A stretch of 64,000 bases of DNA. Origin: Marinobacter salarius. GTDB lineage: Bacteria > Pseudomonadota > Gammaproteobacteria > Pseudomonadales > Oleiphilaceae. The stretch lies in NCBI RefSeq assembly GCF_032922745.1, contig NZ_CP136693.1:2914001-2978000 (forward strand), given 5' to 3'. The translations under genes and the position numbers were made by a program. Under the pieces are notes generated by a model, which did not search any database, had not been told where the DNA came from, and saw only the letters and a program-made list of their open reading frames with translations. Of this stretch, positions 43,199-52,667 are shown piece after piece (position 1 is the stretch's first letter; each line of letters begins with the position of its first letter).

Positions 43199-45382
43199 TT
43201 ACAAACCCGCCTTGGCAGCCCGCGCCGCATGCAACTTCTTATAGCTATCAACCAACCGCTGATGCTTCTCCAGACCTTCCAGCTTCATGCTTGTGGGTGT
43301 CAGGCCATGGAAGCGTACTTCGCCGCTGACTGAGCCAACCACGGCGGCCATGGTGTCTTCGCCGAACATGCGCTGCAGATTGGGCAGGTAGTCGGGCAGT
43401 TCAAGTTCGTCACTCAGGGTGATTTCCAGAACGGTGTTAACGGCACGGTAGAACAGGTTGCGCTCTACGGTGTTGTCGTTGAACTGCAGGAACATGTCGA
43501 CAAATTCCTGGGCTTCTTCGTGCCATTGCAGGGCCAGGCAGATCAGCAGTTTCAGTTCCAGAATGGTGAGTTGGCCCCAAATTGTGTTCTCGTCGAACTC
43601 GATGCCAATCAGGCTGATGATGGTCATGTAGTTGTCGAGCTGGCTGGCTTCCAGGCGCTCGGCCAGGTCGGCTAGCTGACCATCGCTGAGGGCGTGGAGA
43701 TTGAGGATATCTTCGCGGTAGTCCAGCGCCATGTTGGTGTTATCCCACACCAGATCCTCTACCGGGTAGACCTCGGAATAGCCGGGCACCAGGATGCGGC
43801 ATACCGGCGCGCCCAGGTCTTCATGGGTCGCCACGTACACTTCTTTACCAAGGTCTTCCAGAATGCCGAACAGGGTGCTGGCCTCTTCTTCGTTGGTACC
43901 GGAGAAGTTCCATTCGCAGAACTCCAGGTCGGATTTGGCGCTGAAGAACCGCCAGGACACCACGCCCGTGGAATCGATAAAGTGCTCGACAAAGTTGTTG
44001 GGCTCCGTCACTGCCTGGGTGCTAAAGGTGGGCGCCGGTACGTCGTTGAGGTTTTCAAAGCTGCGGCCCTGCAGCAGTTCGGTCAGGCTGCGTTCCAGCG
44101 CCACCTCGAAACTCGGATGCGCGCCGAAAGAGGCGAACACGCCGCCGTTTCGCGGGTTCATCAGTGTCACGCACATAACCGGGAATTGGCCGCCCAGGGA
44201 GGCATCTTTCACCAGGATCGGGAAGCCCTGTGCTTCCAGAGCATTGATGCCCTCAACAATGTGCGGGTATTTATCCAGCACACTCTGCGGCACGTCCGGC
44301 AGCGCCATTTCCTCTTCAATGATCTGCTTCTTGACGGCGCGCTCGAAGATTTCAGACAGGCACTGTACCTGGGCTTCTGGCAGGGTGTTGCCCGCGCTCA
44401 TGCCGTTGCTGAGGAACAGGTTCTCGATCAGGTTGGAGGGGAAATACACCGTTTCGCCGTCGGACTGGCGTACGAACGGTAACGACACGATGCCCCGTTC
44501 GGTCTTGCCAGAATTGGTGTCGATCAGGTTGGACCCGCAGAGTTCGCCTTCCGGGTTGTAGATGGCCAGACAGTGGTCATCTAGGATGCCGTCGGGCAGC
44601 TCGTCGTCCGGCCCTGGTTTGAACCATTTTTCGTTGGGGTAGTGGACGAAATCGCTGTTGGCGATGTCTTCGCCGAAGAACTGGTCGTTGTAGAAGAAAT
44701 TGCAGCTCAGGCGTTCGATGAATTCACCCAATGCCGAGCATAGAGCGCTTTCCTTGGTAGCACCCTTGCCGTTGGTGAAGCACATCGGGGAGGCGGCATC
44801 GCGAATGTGCAGCGACCAAACGTGGGGCACGATGTTGCGCCAGGAGGCGATTTCGATCTTCATGCCCAAGTCCGCCAGTATACCGCTCATGTTGGCGATG
44901 GTCTGTTCCAGCGGGAGGTCCTTGCCCTCGATGTAGGTGCTGGTGTCACCTTCCGGGGCCATCAGCAGGGCCTGGGCGTCTTCGTCGAGGTTTTCGACGG
45001 TTTCAATCTGGAACTCGGGGCCGGTCTGCACCACTTTTTTCACGGTGCAGCGGTCAATCGAGCGCAGGATGCCCTGGCGGTCCTTGTCGGAAATGTTTTC
45101 CGGCAGTTCCACCTCAATTCTGAAAATCTGGTTGTAGCGGTTTTCCGGGTCGACAATGTTGTTCTGCGACAGGCGGATGTTTTCCGTGGGAATGTCCCGC
45201 GCCTTGCAGTAAACCCGCACAAAGTACGCCGCACAGAGCGCCGATGACGCCAGGAAATAATCGAACGGGCTGGGGGCCGAGCCGTCGCCTTTGTAGCGAA
45301 TGGGCTGGTCCGTGACCACGGTGAAATCGTCAAACTTGGCTTCAAGCCTGAGGTTTTCGAGAAAATTAACTTTGATTTCCAT
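43199..45382 (-). CDS. OsmC domain / YcaO domain fusion protein
   Basis: 727 residues. Residues 1-140 are an OsmC-like domain (VVTDQPIRYKGDGSAPSPFDYFLASSALCAAYFVRVYC). Residues about 170-580 are a YcaO domain with GKGATKESALCSALGEFIERLS, the ATP-binding acidic and Glu residues in ALGEFIERL and QVQCLSEIFERAV. The remaining ~130 residues are helical, TPR-like. YcaO enzymes activate amide backbones with ATP; E. coli YcaO helps beta-methylthiolation of ribosomal protein S12. No peptide substrate gene is seen, so a housekeeping role is more likely than a natural product. Confidence 0.9.
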   Translation of the reverse strand: MEIKVNFLENLRLEAKFDDFTVVTDQPIRYKGDGSAPSPFDYFLASSALCAAYFVRVYCKARDIPTENIRLSQNNIVDPENRYNQIFRIEVELPENISDKDRQGILRSIDRCTVKKVVQTGPEFQIETVENLDEDAQALLMAPEGDTSTYIEGKDLPLEQTIANMSGILADLGMKIEIASWRNIVPHVWSLHIRDAASPMCFTNGKGATKESALCSALGEFIERLSCNFFYNDQFFGEDIANSDFVHYPNEKWFKPGPDDELPDGILDDHCLAIYNPEGELCGSNLIDTNSGKTERGIVSLPFVRQSDGETVYFPSNLIENLFLSNGMSAGNTLPEAQVQCLSEIFERAVKKQIIEEEMALPDVPQSVLDKYPHIVEGINALEAQGFPILVKDASLGGQFPVMCVTLMNPRNGGVFASFGAHPSFEVALERSLTELLQGRSFENLNDVPAPTFSTQAVTEPNNFVEHFIDSTGVVSWRFFSAKSDLEFCEWNFSGTNEEEASTLFGILEDLGKEVYVATHEDLGAPVCRILVPGYSEVYPVEDLVWDNTNMALDYREDILNLHALSDGQLADLAERLEASQLDNYMTIISLIGIEFDENTIWGQLTILELKLLICLALQWHEEAQEFVDMFLQFNDNTVERNLFYRAVNTVLEITLSDELELPDYLPNLQRMFGEDTMAAVVGSVSGEVRFHGLTPTSMKLEGLEKHQRLVDSYKKLHAARAAKAGL

Positions 45383-45511
45383 GAACAGCGTACCGGGTTT
45401 GCAGAATTGAGCGGGCTTTCAAAAGCCGGAAGGCCATTATCCAGTTTTTGCCGCCTGGCGTCTTGGGTGGCTTACAAATCGGCGGGGAATGTCCGTACAT
45501 CAACGGATGCG

Positions 45512-46384
45512 TCAGGCCGAACGGGTTTGCCGATACCGTTGTACCTCGATCCAGCCATGGACCATCAGTGCGGAGAAGACAATGGCGCCGCCGATCAGGC
45601 TCAGGGTGGTGGGAACCTCGCCGAGGAACAGCCACACCAGGAAAGAGCCCAGTATGGTTTCCAGTAACAGCATCAGGCTGACTTCTGCGGCCGGAATGTA
45701 ACGCGGGCCAATCTGGATGAGCACGCAGGCCGCCGGCAGGAAGAACAGGCAGAGCAGGGCGATGAATACGGCATCCCTGGGAGAGAGCATCACTGCGCCG
45801 CCCGCCAGGGCTGCGACGCCGGCAACGAGCAGCGCGCCGAACATCAGTACAAGGCTCATATCGCTGTCCGGCTTTGAGCGTGCCACGTTGAGATTCAGCG
45901 CCAGAGCGGTCGCCGCAACGCCCGCCATAATCAGCCCTAACGGGTCACCACGGCCCCACTCGCCCAGGGCCATCAGGGTGGCGCCCGCCACGCAGACGAG
46001 GATGACCACCCAGGTCCGCCACGGCAGGGCTTCTTTCCAGACCAGCCAGGCGATGAGTGCGGCAATGACCGGTGAGGTGTTGAGGATGACCAGTACGTTG
46101 CCAGCGGCGGTGTTCTTCATGCCCATCACAAAACCCAGTTGGCTTAACCCGAAGGCGACTGCGCAGAACACCCCTTTCCAGCCGCATCGACGGATCTCCG
46201 TCCCCAGGCGGGCGCGATAGCGTACCGAACTGATCACCAGGAAGCTGAATGCAAGCAGCAGCCCGCGCCAGAACAGAAACACCACCGGCTCCACGGAGGT
46301 GATTTTCACCAGCAGGGCGTCCGGAACGATGAACAGCACACCCAGTGCGGCAATGGTCAGGCCTTTGAGTCGGGTTGTCTGCAA
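45512..46384 (-). CDS. EamA-family (DMT) transporter
   Basis: 290 residues from a TTG with GGAG seven bases before it, placed five bases after the preceding stop; an upstream ATG at 46429 would overlap the patatin gene by 41 bp. About ten hydrophobic helices in two EamA repeats, with phrases MKNTAAGNVLVILNTSPVIAAL and AAEVSLMLLLETILGSFLVWLFLGEVP, which mark the end of each repeat. The exported metabolite is unknown. It forms a unit with the patatin-like gene. Confidence 0.88.
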   Translation of the reverse strand: MQTTRLKGLTIAALGVLFIVPDALLVKITSVEPVVFLFWRGLLLAFSFLVISSVRYRARLGTEIRRCGWKGVFCAVAFGLSQLGFVMGMKNTAAGNVLVILNTSPVIAALIAWLVWKEALPWRTWVVILVCVAGATLMALGEWGRGDPLGLIMAGVAATALALNLNVARSKPDSDMSLVLMFGALLVAGVAALAGGAVMLSPRDAVFIALLCLFFLPAACVLIQIGPRYIPAAEVSLMLLLETILGSFLVWLFLGEVPTTLSLIGGAIVFSALMVHGWIEVQRYRQTRSA

Positions 46385-46388
46385 GCCG

Positions 46389-47855
46389 CTACTCCGCTGC
46401 GTTGTCGTTGGCGGCGCAGGCTTTCTCAAGCCGGGTGATGCAGTCGCTGAAGGTACGGCTGATGCGTGTCTGATCTCGAATCATGGCCATTCTCGGCCAG
46501 GTAGCCTGTTCTCCAAGCCGGATGAACATTTCCAGGTCTTCCTTGTTGGGGTTGGACAATATCTTGCGATACAGCAGCGGTTTGAACGGGAACTGTATGT
46601 TGATGTCCCCCAAATAGGTCTGCGTGGCCATGGCATGAGCCTGCTCCAGTAAAGGCCGCAGTACCGTTGATGACCAGTTGTTGCGGGTGAGCTGAAGCGT
46701 TGTCGCTACCTGGGCGTGCATCAGCGATGCGGCAGCCTGTTTGGCAGAGGCGCCCGGGCCGCGCTGGTGGTGATGGCTGATAAAGGGCAACACGTGGGGA
46801 TTCGCCTGGCTGACAATGGTGCGATTAACGTTGTGCAGCCGCGCCATGCGCATCAGCGGCAGGTCGCCATGAACGCTGCCGTCGATCCAGCGCTCCGTGG
46901 GCATATAGGGCTTGCCCCCGTTGTCACCCCTATCCTTGTCCCTGGCCTGGAGCGTTACCGGCGGATAGATGCCAGGCACGGCACAGGACGCCAGGATGGC
47001 GGAATCCACCAGTACCTCCGGTGAGGCCAGGTTGTTCAACAGGCGGGGTTTCTGGCGAGTGCGGGTCGGCGATACGGAGATATTCAGGGTGCGGCCACTT
47101 CGTTCAGCCGCTTCCTGAAAGCTGGTACGGCCGATGTTGGTGCGAATGTGGTGGAGCAGCTGGAACTGGTCCATGGCATGACGCTTTCGCCAGATGCGTT
47201 TGGGTTCGAGCCAGCGAAAGGCATCCAGGTGGATCTCCCCGGGTTCGTTGAAAAAGCGTTCGAGCTCGCGATTGTTGCGGGTACAGATGGCGCCGGCGAC
47301 AATCGCCCCCATGCTGGAGCCGGCAATCACGTCGGGAAGCAGGCCTTCCTGCCAAAGTGCGCGGGTGACACCAATATGATAGATACCGAAGGCGGCGCCA
47401 CCACTCAACATAAGGGCCGGGCGGCCATACACTCGCTCGGCATCCCGGAACAGGCGCAGCTTTTGCTGGTCGGATACGCCCGGCATGGGGTTGTCGCAGA
47501 GGAAGTTCATGGAGCGTTCCACTTCATCAAGGAACTCACTGACCAGGACTTTGGTGCCGCTCCAGGCGATGGCGTAAAGGTCAGGGTTGCCAATCTCACC
47601 CAGGTGGCGATAAAGGCCTTCCTGCAGTACCCGCGTCAGCGCTCGGGTATCGCCTTTGTCGCGGCAGCGTTTCATGGCCGTGATGTGGTCGCGAATCAGG
47701 GCTTCGTGGAGCAGCTCGCAGCCATCCTCTTCCCGCCACGCCAGTGTTCCCTCCAGTTCATCCAGGTTTGTGGCGGTGGCGAGCCAGTGCTTGTAGGAGG
47801 AGGCTTCGGTGAGTTGCTTTTCCAGTTCCCGGCGTTGTTTCTTTGTATCTCTCAT
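46389..47855 (-). CDS. Patatin-like phospholipase with DUF3336 domain
   Basis: 488 residues. The N-terminal ~140 residues are DUF3336 (ASSYKHWLATATNLDELEGTLAWR). The patatin core has the oxyanion loop LSGGAAFGIYHIGV, the nucleophile serine in GSSMGAIVAG and the Asp of the dyad in WIDGSVHGDLP. The same architecture is found in yeast triacylglycerol lipases and in bacterial patatins. It is probably an acyl-ester hydrolase of neutral or phospholipids. Confidence 0.9.
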   Translation of the reverse strand: MRDTKKQRRELEKQLTEASSYKHWLATATNLDELEGTLAWREEDGCELLHEALIRDHITAMKRCRDKGDTRALTRVLQEGLYRHLGEIGNPDLYAIAWSGTKVLVSEFLDEVERSMNFLCDNPMPGVSDQQKLRLFRDAERVYGRPALMLSGGAAFGIYHIGVTRALWQEGLLPDVIAGSSMGAIVAGAICTRNNRELERFFNEPGEIHLDAFRWLEPKRIWRKRHAMDQFQLLHHIRTNIGRTSFQEAAERSGRTLNISVSPTRTRQKPRLLNNLASPEVLVDSAILASCAVPGIYPPVTLQARDKDRGDNGGKPYMPTERWIDGSVHGDLPLMRMARLHNVNRTIVSQANPHVLPFISHHHQRGPGASAKQAAASLMHAQVATTLQLTRNNWSSTVLRPLLEQAHAMATQTYLGDINIQFPFKPLLYRKILSNPNKEDLEMFIRLGEQATWPRMAMIRDQTRISRTFSDCITRLEKACAANDNAAE

Positions 47856-47892
47856 GGGATAAAGGATACATCAGGAAAACGAAGTAGGGGGC

Positions 47893-48687
47893 ATGATGAT
47901 CGAGCAAACCGAGGTGTTGGTAAAGAAATACTCCGAAAACGGAATCACCACACTGACGCTGAACCAGCCGGAGCGCCGAAACAGCCTGTCCATGGCCATG
48001 CTGGAAGCGCTTTCCGCCGAACTGGAATCTGTTGCGGATGACGTGGACACGCGGGTGGTGGTCATCGCGGCTGCAGGGCAGGTGTTCTGCGCCGGGCACG
48101 ACCTGCGGGAAATCCGCGAGCAGCTCGACAGCCATGAGTTCCAACTGAAACTGTTCAACCAGTGCAGCAAGGTGATGCAGCAGATTGTGAACCTGCCAAA
48201 ACCGGTGATTGCCCGTGTGGCTGGCGTGGCGACCGCTGCCGGTTGCCAGCTGGTGGCCAGTTGCGATCTGGCGGTGGCAGCGGATACCGCGCGTTTTGCC
48301 ACGCCGGGCGTGAACATTGGCCTGTTTTGCTCCACGCCCATGGTGGCGTTGTCCCGCAACGTATCCCGCAAGCAGGCCATGGAAATGCTGTTGACCGGTG
48401 AGATGGTCGGTGCGCTGAAGGCGGAACAGATTGGGCTGGTCAACCGTGTGGTGGATGAGCAGGTTCTTGACGAAACCGTTTACCGCCTGGCCGCGACCAT
48501 TGCCGGCAAATCCGGCCATACCCTGAAGATTGGCAAGGAGGCGTTCTATCAACAACTGGAGATGGGGCTGGCCGAGGCCTACGACTTTACGTCGGAAGTG
48601 ATGGCAAAGAACCTGCAGGCTGCAGATGCCCACGAAGGCATCTGTGCGTTTCTGGACAAGCGCAAACCGGAATGGAAAGACGAGTAG
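47893..48687 (+). CDS. Enoyl-CoA hydratase/isomerase family protein
   Basis: 264 residues. Crotonase-fold motifs are ITTLTLNQPERRNSLSMAM, VFCAGHDLREI (oxyanion hole) and KPVIARVAGVATAAGCQLVASCDLAVA, plus the PGVNIGLFCSTPMVAL phrase. The place of the second catalytic Glu is not obvious, as in the ECHDC3-like subgroup, so the activity may not be classical hydration. It is divergent from the patatin gene by 37 bp and convergent with the DUF192 gene. Confidence 0.88.
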   Translation: MMIEQTEVLVKKYSENGITTLTLNQPERRNSLSMAMLEALSAELESVADDVDTRVVVIAAAGQVFCAGHDLREIREQLDSHEFQLKLFNQCSKVMQQIVNLPKPVIARVAGVATAAGCQLVASCDLAVAADTARFATPGVNIGLFCSTPMVALSRNVSRKQAMEMLLTGEMVGALKAEQIGLVNRVVDEQVLDETVYRLAATIAGKSGHTLKIGKEAFYQQLEMGLAEAYDFTSEVMAKNLQAADAHEGICAFLDKRKPEWKDE

Positions 48688-48692
48688 GGCGG

Positions 48693-49169
48693 CTAACGGC
48701 AGTCTGATGCATTCAGGGAGAGCCGATCTCCCACGCCAATCCCCTGGCTTTCGAAATAGCCCAGGTTCATTTCCAGGGCCCGATAAAACGGGACGCCGGC
48801 CTCATAGGTTGGACAGTCCCGGCCCTGGTCCGATGGGCAGGGCACCATAGGGCGAATGGCACCGATGGTGCCGTCACGGTCCAGATAGGCAATATCCAGT
48901 GGAATCAGCGTTCGGTACATCCAGAAGCCGTGGTCGGCACGGCGCTGGTTGTTATAGACGAACAGCATGCCGGCGTTTGGGGCCAGTCTCTGCCTGTCCA
49001 TTAGCCCGCGGCTGCGTTCGGCCGGCGTGCGTGCCACTTCAACGGTAATGGGCACCGCCTGCCCGGCGGAGATCAGGCATGCCTTCTCCACCGGCAGGTC
49101 GTCATTGTCCGGGAGTGCTGCCAGGCAACCGGAGAACAGCAGCGCCAGGCAAACCAGCAGGGCTCTCAC
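48693..49169 (-). CDS. DUF192 family lipoprotein
   Basis: 158 residues from a GTG that overlaps the preceding stop as GTGA. The lipoprotein signal is LLVCLALLFSGC, with lipidation at Cys. The DUF192 domain is evident from VEVARTPAERSRGLMDRQRLAPNAGMLFVY, the FWMYRTLIPLDIAYLDRDGTI phrase and YFESQGIGVGDRLSL. DUF192 has a small beta fold of unknown function. It belongs to the ABC-exporter operon. Confidence 0.87.
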   Translation of the reverse strand: MRALLVCLALLFSGCLAALPDNDDLPVEKACLISAGQAVPITVEVARTPAERSRGLMDRQRLAPNAGMLFVYNNQRRADHGFWMYRTLIPLDIAYLDRDGTIGAIRPMVPCPSDQGRDCPTYEAGVPFYRALEMNLGYFESQGIGVGDRLSLNASDCR

Positions 49170-49927
49170 GAACGCAGCCGGTAGCCGGTCTTGAAGATCC
49201 ACCACACCGCGACCATGCACGCCGTCAGGAACAGCAGTGTCATACCCACACTGATGCCCACATGCACGTCAGACACGCCGTAGAACGCCCAGCGGAAGCC
49301 GCTGATCAGGTACACCACAGGGTTGAAGAGGCTGATGGTCTGCCAGATCTCCGGCAGCATTTCGATGGAGTAGAACGTGCCCCCGAGAAACACCAGTGGT
49401 GTCACGATCATCAGCGGAACAATCTGCAGTTTTTCAAACCCGTCCGCCCAGATGCCGATTATGAAACCGAACAGGCTGAAGGTGATGGAGGTAAGCACCA
49501 GGAAGGCGAACATCCAGAAAGGGTGGAGCACGTCGTAGTCCACAAACAGTTTGGCGGTAAGCAATATGATGACGCCAAGTATGACTGACTTGGTGGCGGC
49601 GGCACCGACGTAGCCGAGAACGACCTCCAGATAGGAGACCGGTGCCGACAGGAGCTCGTAAATCGTGCCGGAGAACTTCGGCATGTAGATGCCAAACGAG
49701 GCATTGGAAATGCTCTGCATCAGCAGCGACAGCATCACCAGGCCGGGAATGATGTAGGCACCGTAGCTGATGTTGTCGATGTCGCCCATGCGGCTGCCAA
49801 TGGCGGAGCCAAACACCACGAAGTACAGAGAGGTGGAGATTACCGGCGAGGCGACACTCTGCATCAGGGTGCGGCGCATGCGGGCCATTTCAAAGTTGTA
49901 GATTGCTCGGACACCGTAAAGGTTCAT
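49166..49927 (-). CDS. ABC-2 type transporter permease
   Basis: 253 residues with six hydrophobic helices. Features include the N-terminal ALMQSVASPVISTSLYFVVFGSAIGSRMG region and the C-terminal FNPVVYLISGFRWAFYGVSDV, typical of the ABC-2/YadH-like group. It pairs with the ATP-binding protein upstream (27-bp gap). The exported substrate is not known. Confidence 0.9.
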   Translation of the reverse strand: MNLYGVRAIYNFEMARMRRTLMQSVASPVISTSLYFVVFGSAIGSRMGDIDNISYGAYIIPGLVMLSLLMQSISNASFGIYMPKFSGTIYELLSAPVSYLEVVLGYVGAAATKSVILGVIILLTAKLFVDYDVLHPFWMFAFLVLTSITFSLFGFIIGIWADGFEKLQIVPLMIVTPLVFLGGTFYSIEMLPEIWQTISLFNPVVYLISGFRWAFYGVSDVHVGISVGMTLLFLTACMVAVWWIFKTGYRLRS

Positions 49928-49954
49928 TGCGTTACTCCCGCATACCGGTTGGTT

Positions 49955-50920
49955 TTATTCATGCACCAGGCCAACAAAAATCTCTTCCAGGGAGCTTTCC
50001 CTGGTCTGAAGATCCCGGTATTCGATGCCCAGGTCGCCCAGGGTTCGCAGCAGGCGCGCTACGCCAGCCTGCTCCTGTTGTGAGTCGAAGGTGTAGATCA
50101 GCTCGTAGCCATCATCGGAAAGGTCCACCGGCTCCAGCGTGAGTTCACCGGGGATTTTCTCCAGCGGGTTCTGCAGGTGCAGGCGAAGCTCTTTCTTGCC
50201 CAGTTTGCTCATCAGCCGGGACTTGTCTTCAACCAGGATGATCTCACCTTGGCGGATAACGCCGATGCGGTCGGCCATCTCCTCGGCTTCTTCGATGTAG
50301 TGGGTGGTGAGGATGATGGTGACGCCATTTTCCCGCAGCTTGCGCACCATTTCCCACATGTCCCGGCGCAGCTCCACGTCTACACCGGCGGTGGGCTCAT
50401 CAAGGAAGAGGATGCGGGGTTCGTGGGACAACGCCTTGGCGATCATCACGCGACGCTTCATGCCGCCAGACAGGGACATGATGCGATTATTGCGTTTGTC
50501 CCACAGCGACAGATCTTTCAGGACTTTCTCAATATGGTCCGGTGCAGGCGCCTTGCCGAACAGGCCCCGGCTGAAGGAGACAGCGTCCCAAACGGTCTCG
50601 AAGGCGTCGGTGTTGAGCTCCTGGGGAACCAGGCCGATGCTCTCCCGGGCTTTGCGATAATCCTTCACGATGTCGTAGCCGGCGGCGTTCACTTCGCCAT
50701 CGGAGAGGTTCACAATGCCACAGATAATGCTGATCAGTGTGGTCTTGCCGGCGCCGTTCGGGCCGAGCAGGGCGAAGATCTCTCCCCGTTCGATGTCGAG
50801 GTTGATGTCGTTGAGGGCCCTGAAACCATCCGCATAGACTTTGTTGAGGTGCTTGACGGAGATGTCCGGTTGCACTGGCTTGTCCTGTTGGTGGTGAATC
50901 AAAGCGCGGTATTTTCTCAT
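49955..50920 (-). CDS. ABC transporter ATP-binding protein (YadG-like)
   Basis: 321 residues from the ATG giving MRKYRALIHHQ; an ATG at 50968 would add 16. Walker A LLGPNGAGKTTLISIIC, signature SLSGGMKRRVMIAKALS, Walker B ILFLDEPTAGVD and the switch His in ILTTHYIEEAEEMADR are all present. The C-terminal ~90 residues form the extra domain of drug/lipid-type exporters. It works with the permease at 49166-49927. The substrate cannot be read from the sequence. Confidence 0.9.
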   Translation of the reverse strand: MRKYRALIHHQQDKPVQPDISVKHLNKVYADGFRALNDINLDIERGEIFALLGPNGAGKTTLISIICGIVNLSDGEVNAAGYDIVKDYRKARESIGLVPQELNTDAFETVWDAVSFSRGLFGKAPAPDHIEKVLKDLSLWDKRNNRIMSLSGGMKRRVMIAKALSHEPRILFLDEPTAGVDVELRRDMWEMVRKLRENGVTIILTTHYIEEAEEMADRIGVIRQGEIILVEDKSRLMSKLGKKELRLHLQNPLEKIPGELTLEPVDLSDDGYELIYTFDSQQEQAGVARLLRTLGDLGIEYRDLQTRESSLEEIFVGLVHE

Positions 50921-50997
50921 GACCGGTGATGATTTAGAAAGCTTTGCCTTGTTAGCGATTATCCCCATAATGCCCGCTTAACCGTGGAGGAGTGGAT

Positions 50998-51480
50998 GTG
51001 TTGAAAGCGCTTGTTGCTGTGCTTGCCATTGCTGGCGTCGTTGCGCTGGGCATTTTTGGCCCGCGTTGGTTGATGTCTGAAGATGTCGCCGAGGCCGATC
51101 AGGGCGCGGTTGAGTGCGATCTCCTCAATACTACGTGCCACTGGGCACATAAGGGCAAGAGCTGGCATGCGCGGTTGCAAAAAAGCGGTGTTCAGGCCCA
51201 GGGCACGGAATACCATTTAACGGTGAAGACCAACGGGAATCAGCCCCGGATGCTGGCTGTGCTGCGGGGCGAGTCCATGTACCTGGGGGAGTATCCGGTT
51301 CCCATGACCAAGGCGGGGATGTCGCCCGATGGTGAGGGCCAGCTCTGGGAAGCTCGGTTTACCGCACCTTTCTGCACCACCGACCCTAGCATGACCTGGC
51401 GGATCGACCTTCAGGCCGGGATGGATCATGCCTTCTCGATGCCCGTAAAACTGACGTTTGTTGCCAGGGGCCGTGTCTGA
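50998..51480 (+). CDS. Membrane-anchored hypothetical protein
   Basis: 160 residues from a GTG chosen because GGAGG is at the right distance; the open frame begins two codons earlier. A single N-terminal helix (residues 1-21) is followed by a beta-rich extracytoplasmic domain with three cysteines. The phrase GAVECDLLNTTCHWAHKGKSWHARL recurs in gammaproteobacterial proteins of unknown function. It lies divergent from the ABC exporter. Confidence 0.7.
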   Translation: MLKALVAVLAIAGVVALGIFGPRWLMSEDVAEADQGAVECDLLNTTCHWAHKGKSWHARLQKSGVQAQGTEYHLTVKTNGNQPRMLAVLRGESMYLGEYPVPMTKAGMSPDGEGQLWEARFTAPFCTTDPSMTWRIDLQAGMDHAFSMPVKLTFVARGRV

Positions 51481-51557
51481 CGATGGGATGACAGTGTGTC
51501 AGGATTGTGTAAAATCAGCGAACCACCATCCACCACACATCGTCCAGGGAAGCGTAT

Positions 51558-51875
51558 ATGGATTACGGTGATAGCGTACAGAAAGTTCTGCTAAGAAAGA
51601 TCCAGAAAGCGGAACAGGATCTGCTTCAGCTCAAACTGGATTATTGCCGTTTCATCTTTGGGCTCAGCCATCGCACCAGGGTCATCAGCAATGGCACCAG
51701 CTACGTGGTACGTTCCGTGAATGTGGAGTCGATGGAGCGCCTGGACGACGGGTGCTTTTCCCGGCCAGAGGTGGCTGGCAGCCCTGCCGATAACCCGGAT
51801 ACCACAGACACCGTGAACCTCGGCGTTGACTGGACGCTGGAAGAGTCTGCTACCCGCCCCAAAGCCCGCGGTTGA
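51558..51875 (+). CDS. Hypothetical protein
   Basis: 105 residues. The N-terminal 35 residues form a helix rich in Lys, Gln and Leu (VLLRKIQKAEQDLLQLKLDYCRF), followed by a polar, probably disordered C-terminus. No signal peptide or membrane helix is seen. A weak hairpin, CCCGC-N6-GCGGG, spans the stop codon. Not recognised. Confidence 0.6.
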   Translation: MDYGDSVQKVLLRKIQKAEQDLLQLKLDYCRFIFGLSHRTRVISNGTSYVVRSVNVESMERLDDGCFSRPEVAGSPADNPDTTDTVNLGVDWTLEESATRPKARG

Positions 51876-51894
51876 GCGGGTCCTCCTGTAAACG

Positions 51895-52500
51895 TCAGAT
51901 AAAGGCGTTCGACGTAACCGTTGAGTAGAGGCTGTGTTCCTGCGGAACATAGCGATGCCCGCTCCAGTGCTCTGCACCGCTTACACCACTTCTGAAAAAG
52001 GCCAACAAGGTCGAACTGCCGGTCATCGTCGACAGCGCCTGGACGGCTTCGGGTTGCCGTATGCCGATTTTTCGGCTGGCCAGCTTGCTGACCAGGTCAA
52101 GCAGCGCATCTGAATGCCGTTGCGGTTTTTCACACAGGGCGCAGGCAGCGCCATACAACCAGACGACGGCGTATTCCCGAACCGCCTGGGGCGCGGTTTC
52201 CAGAACCAGCCCATGTTCCCGGCAATCCCGGTCCTGAAGACTCAGCAGGATATGCAGTTGGGTGATCAATCCACAGGTGTCTGAAGGAGTTGCGCGGGTT
52301 GGTTGTGGAGCGGTAACGGGGCGTTTCTGTTGAGCCTCTGGTAGAGGAGGCTGGGCCGAATGATGGTCACCGGCCACCATTGTCACCACGGACGCCGGCA
52401 CGAACGGATCGTTCAGGACCAGGGTAAGCATGCGAAAGACCAGTAAAAGCAGCAGCGCAATCAGCCCGACTTCGAACAGCATAATAAAGCTGCCAATCAT
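51895..52500 (-). CDS. Membrane-anchored hypothetical protein
   Basis: 201 residues. An N-terminal hydrophobic segment (residues 5-30) is followed by a Pro/Gln-rich linker (QPPLPEAQQKRPVTAPQP) and a helical domain with several cysteines (DTCGLITQLHILLSLQDRDCREHG). Such an architecture suggests an inner-membrane protein with a soluble domain. It is convergent with the previous gene, and the IS1182 element lies upstream of it. Not recognised. Confidence 0.65.
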   Translation of the reverse strand: MIGSFIMLFEVGLIALLLLLVFRMLTLVLNDPFVPASVVTMVAGDHHSAQPPLPEAQQKRPVTAPQPTRATPSDTCGLITQLHILLSLQDRDCREHGLVLETAPQAVREYAVVWLYGAACALCEKPQRHSDALLDLVSKLASRKIGIRQPEAVQALSTMTGSSTLLAFFRSGVSGAEHWSGHRYVPQEHSLYSTVTSNAFI

Positions 52501-52667
52501 AGGTGTTCCCTCTTGCTCAAACCCTGTTCAAACCCTGGCCGAGCGGTGTTCCGGTGGAGATTGTTACATTCGTTATCCGAAGTGTAACCAAATGCATCCT
52601 GAGCACGAAGGGAAGCAGGGCCAAAAGCGGCGGGAATCCGCGGAACTGTGACGCGGTAGGCAGCTAG

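Noticed and set aside
43199..45382. YcaO as part of a thiazole/oxazole peptide cluster
   Set aside because: No precursor peptide, dehydrogenase or protease partner; the OsmC-YcaO fusion is a widespread stand-alone protein.
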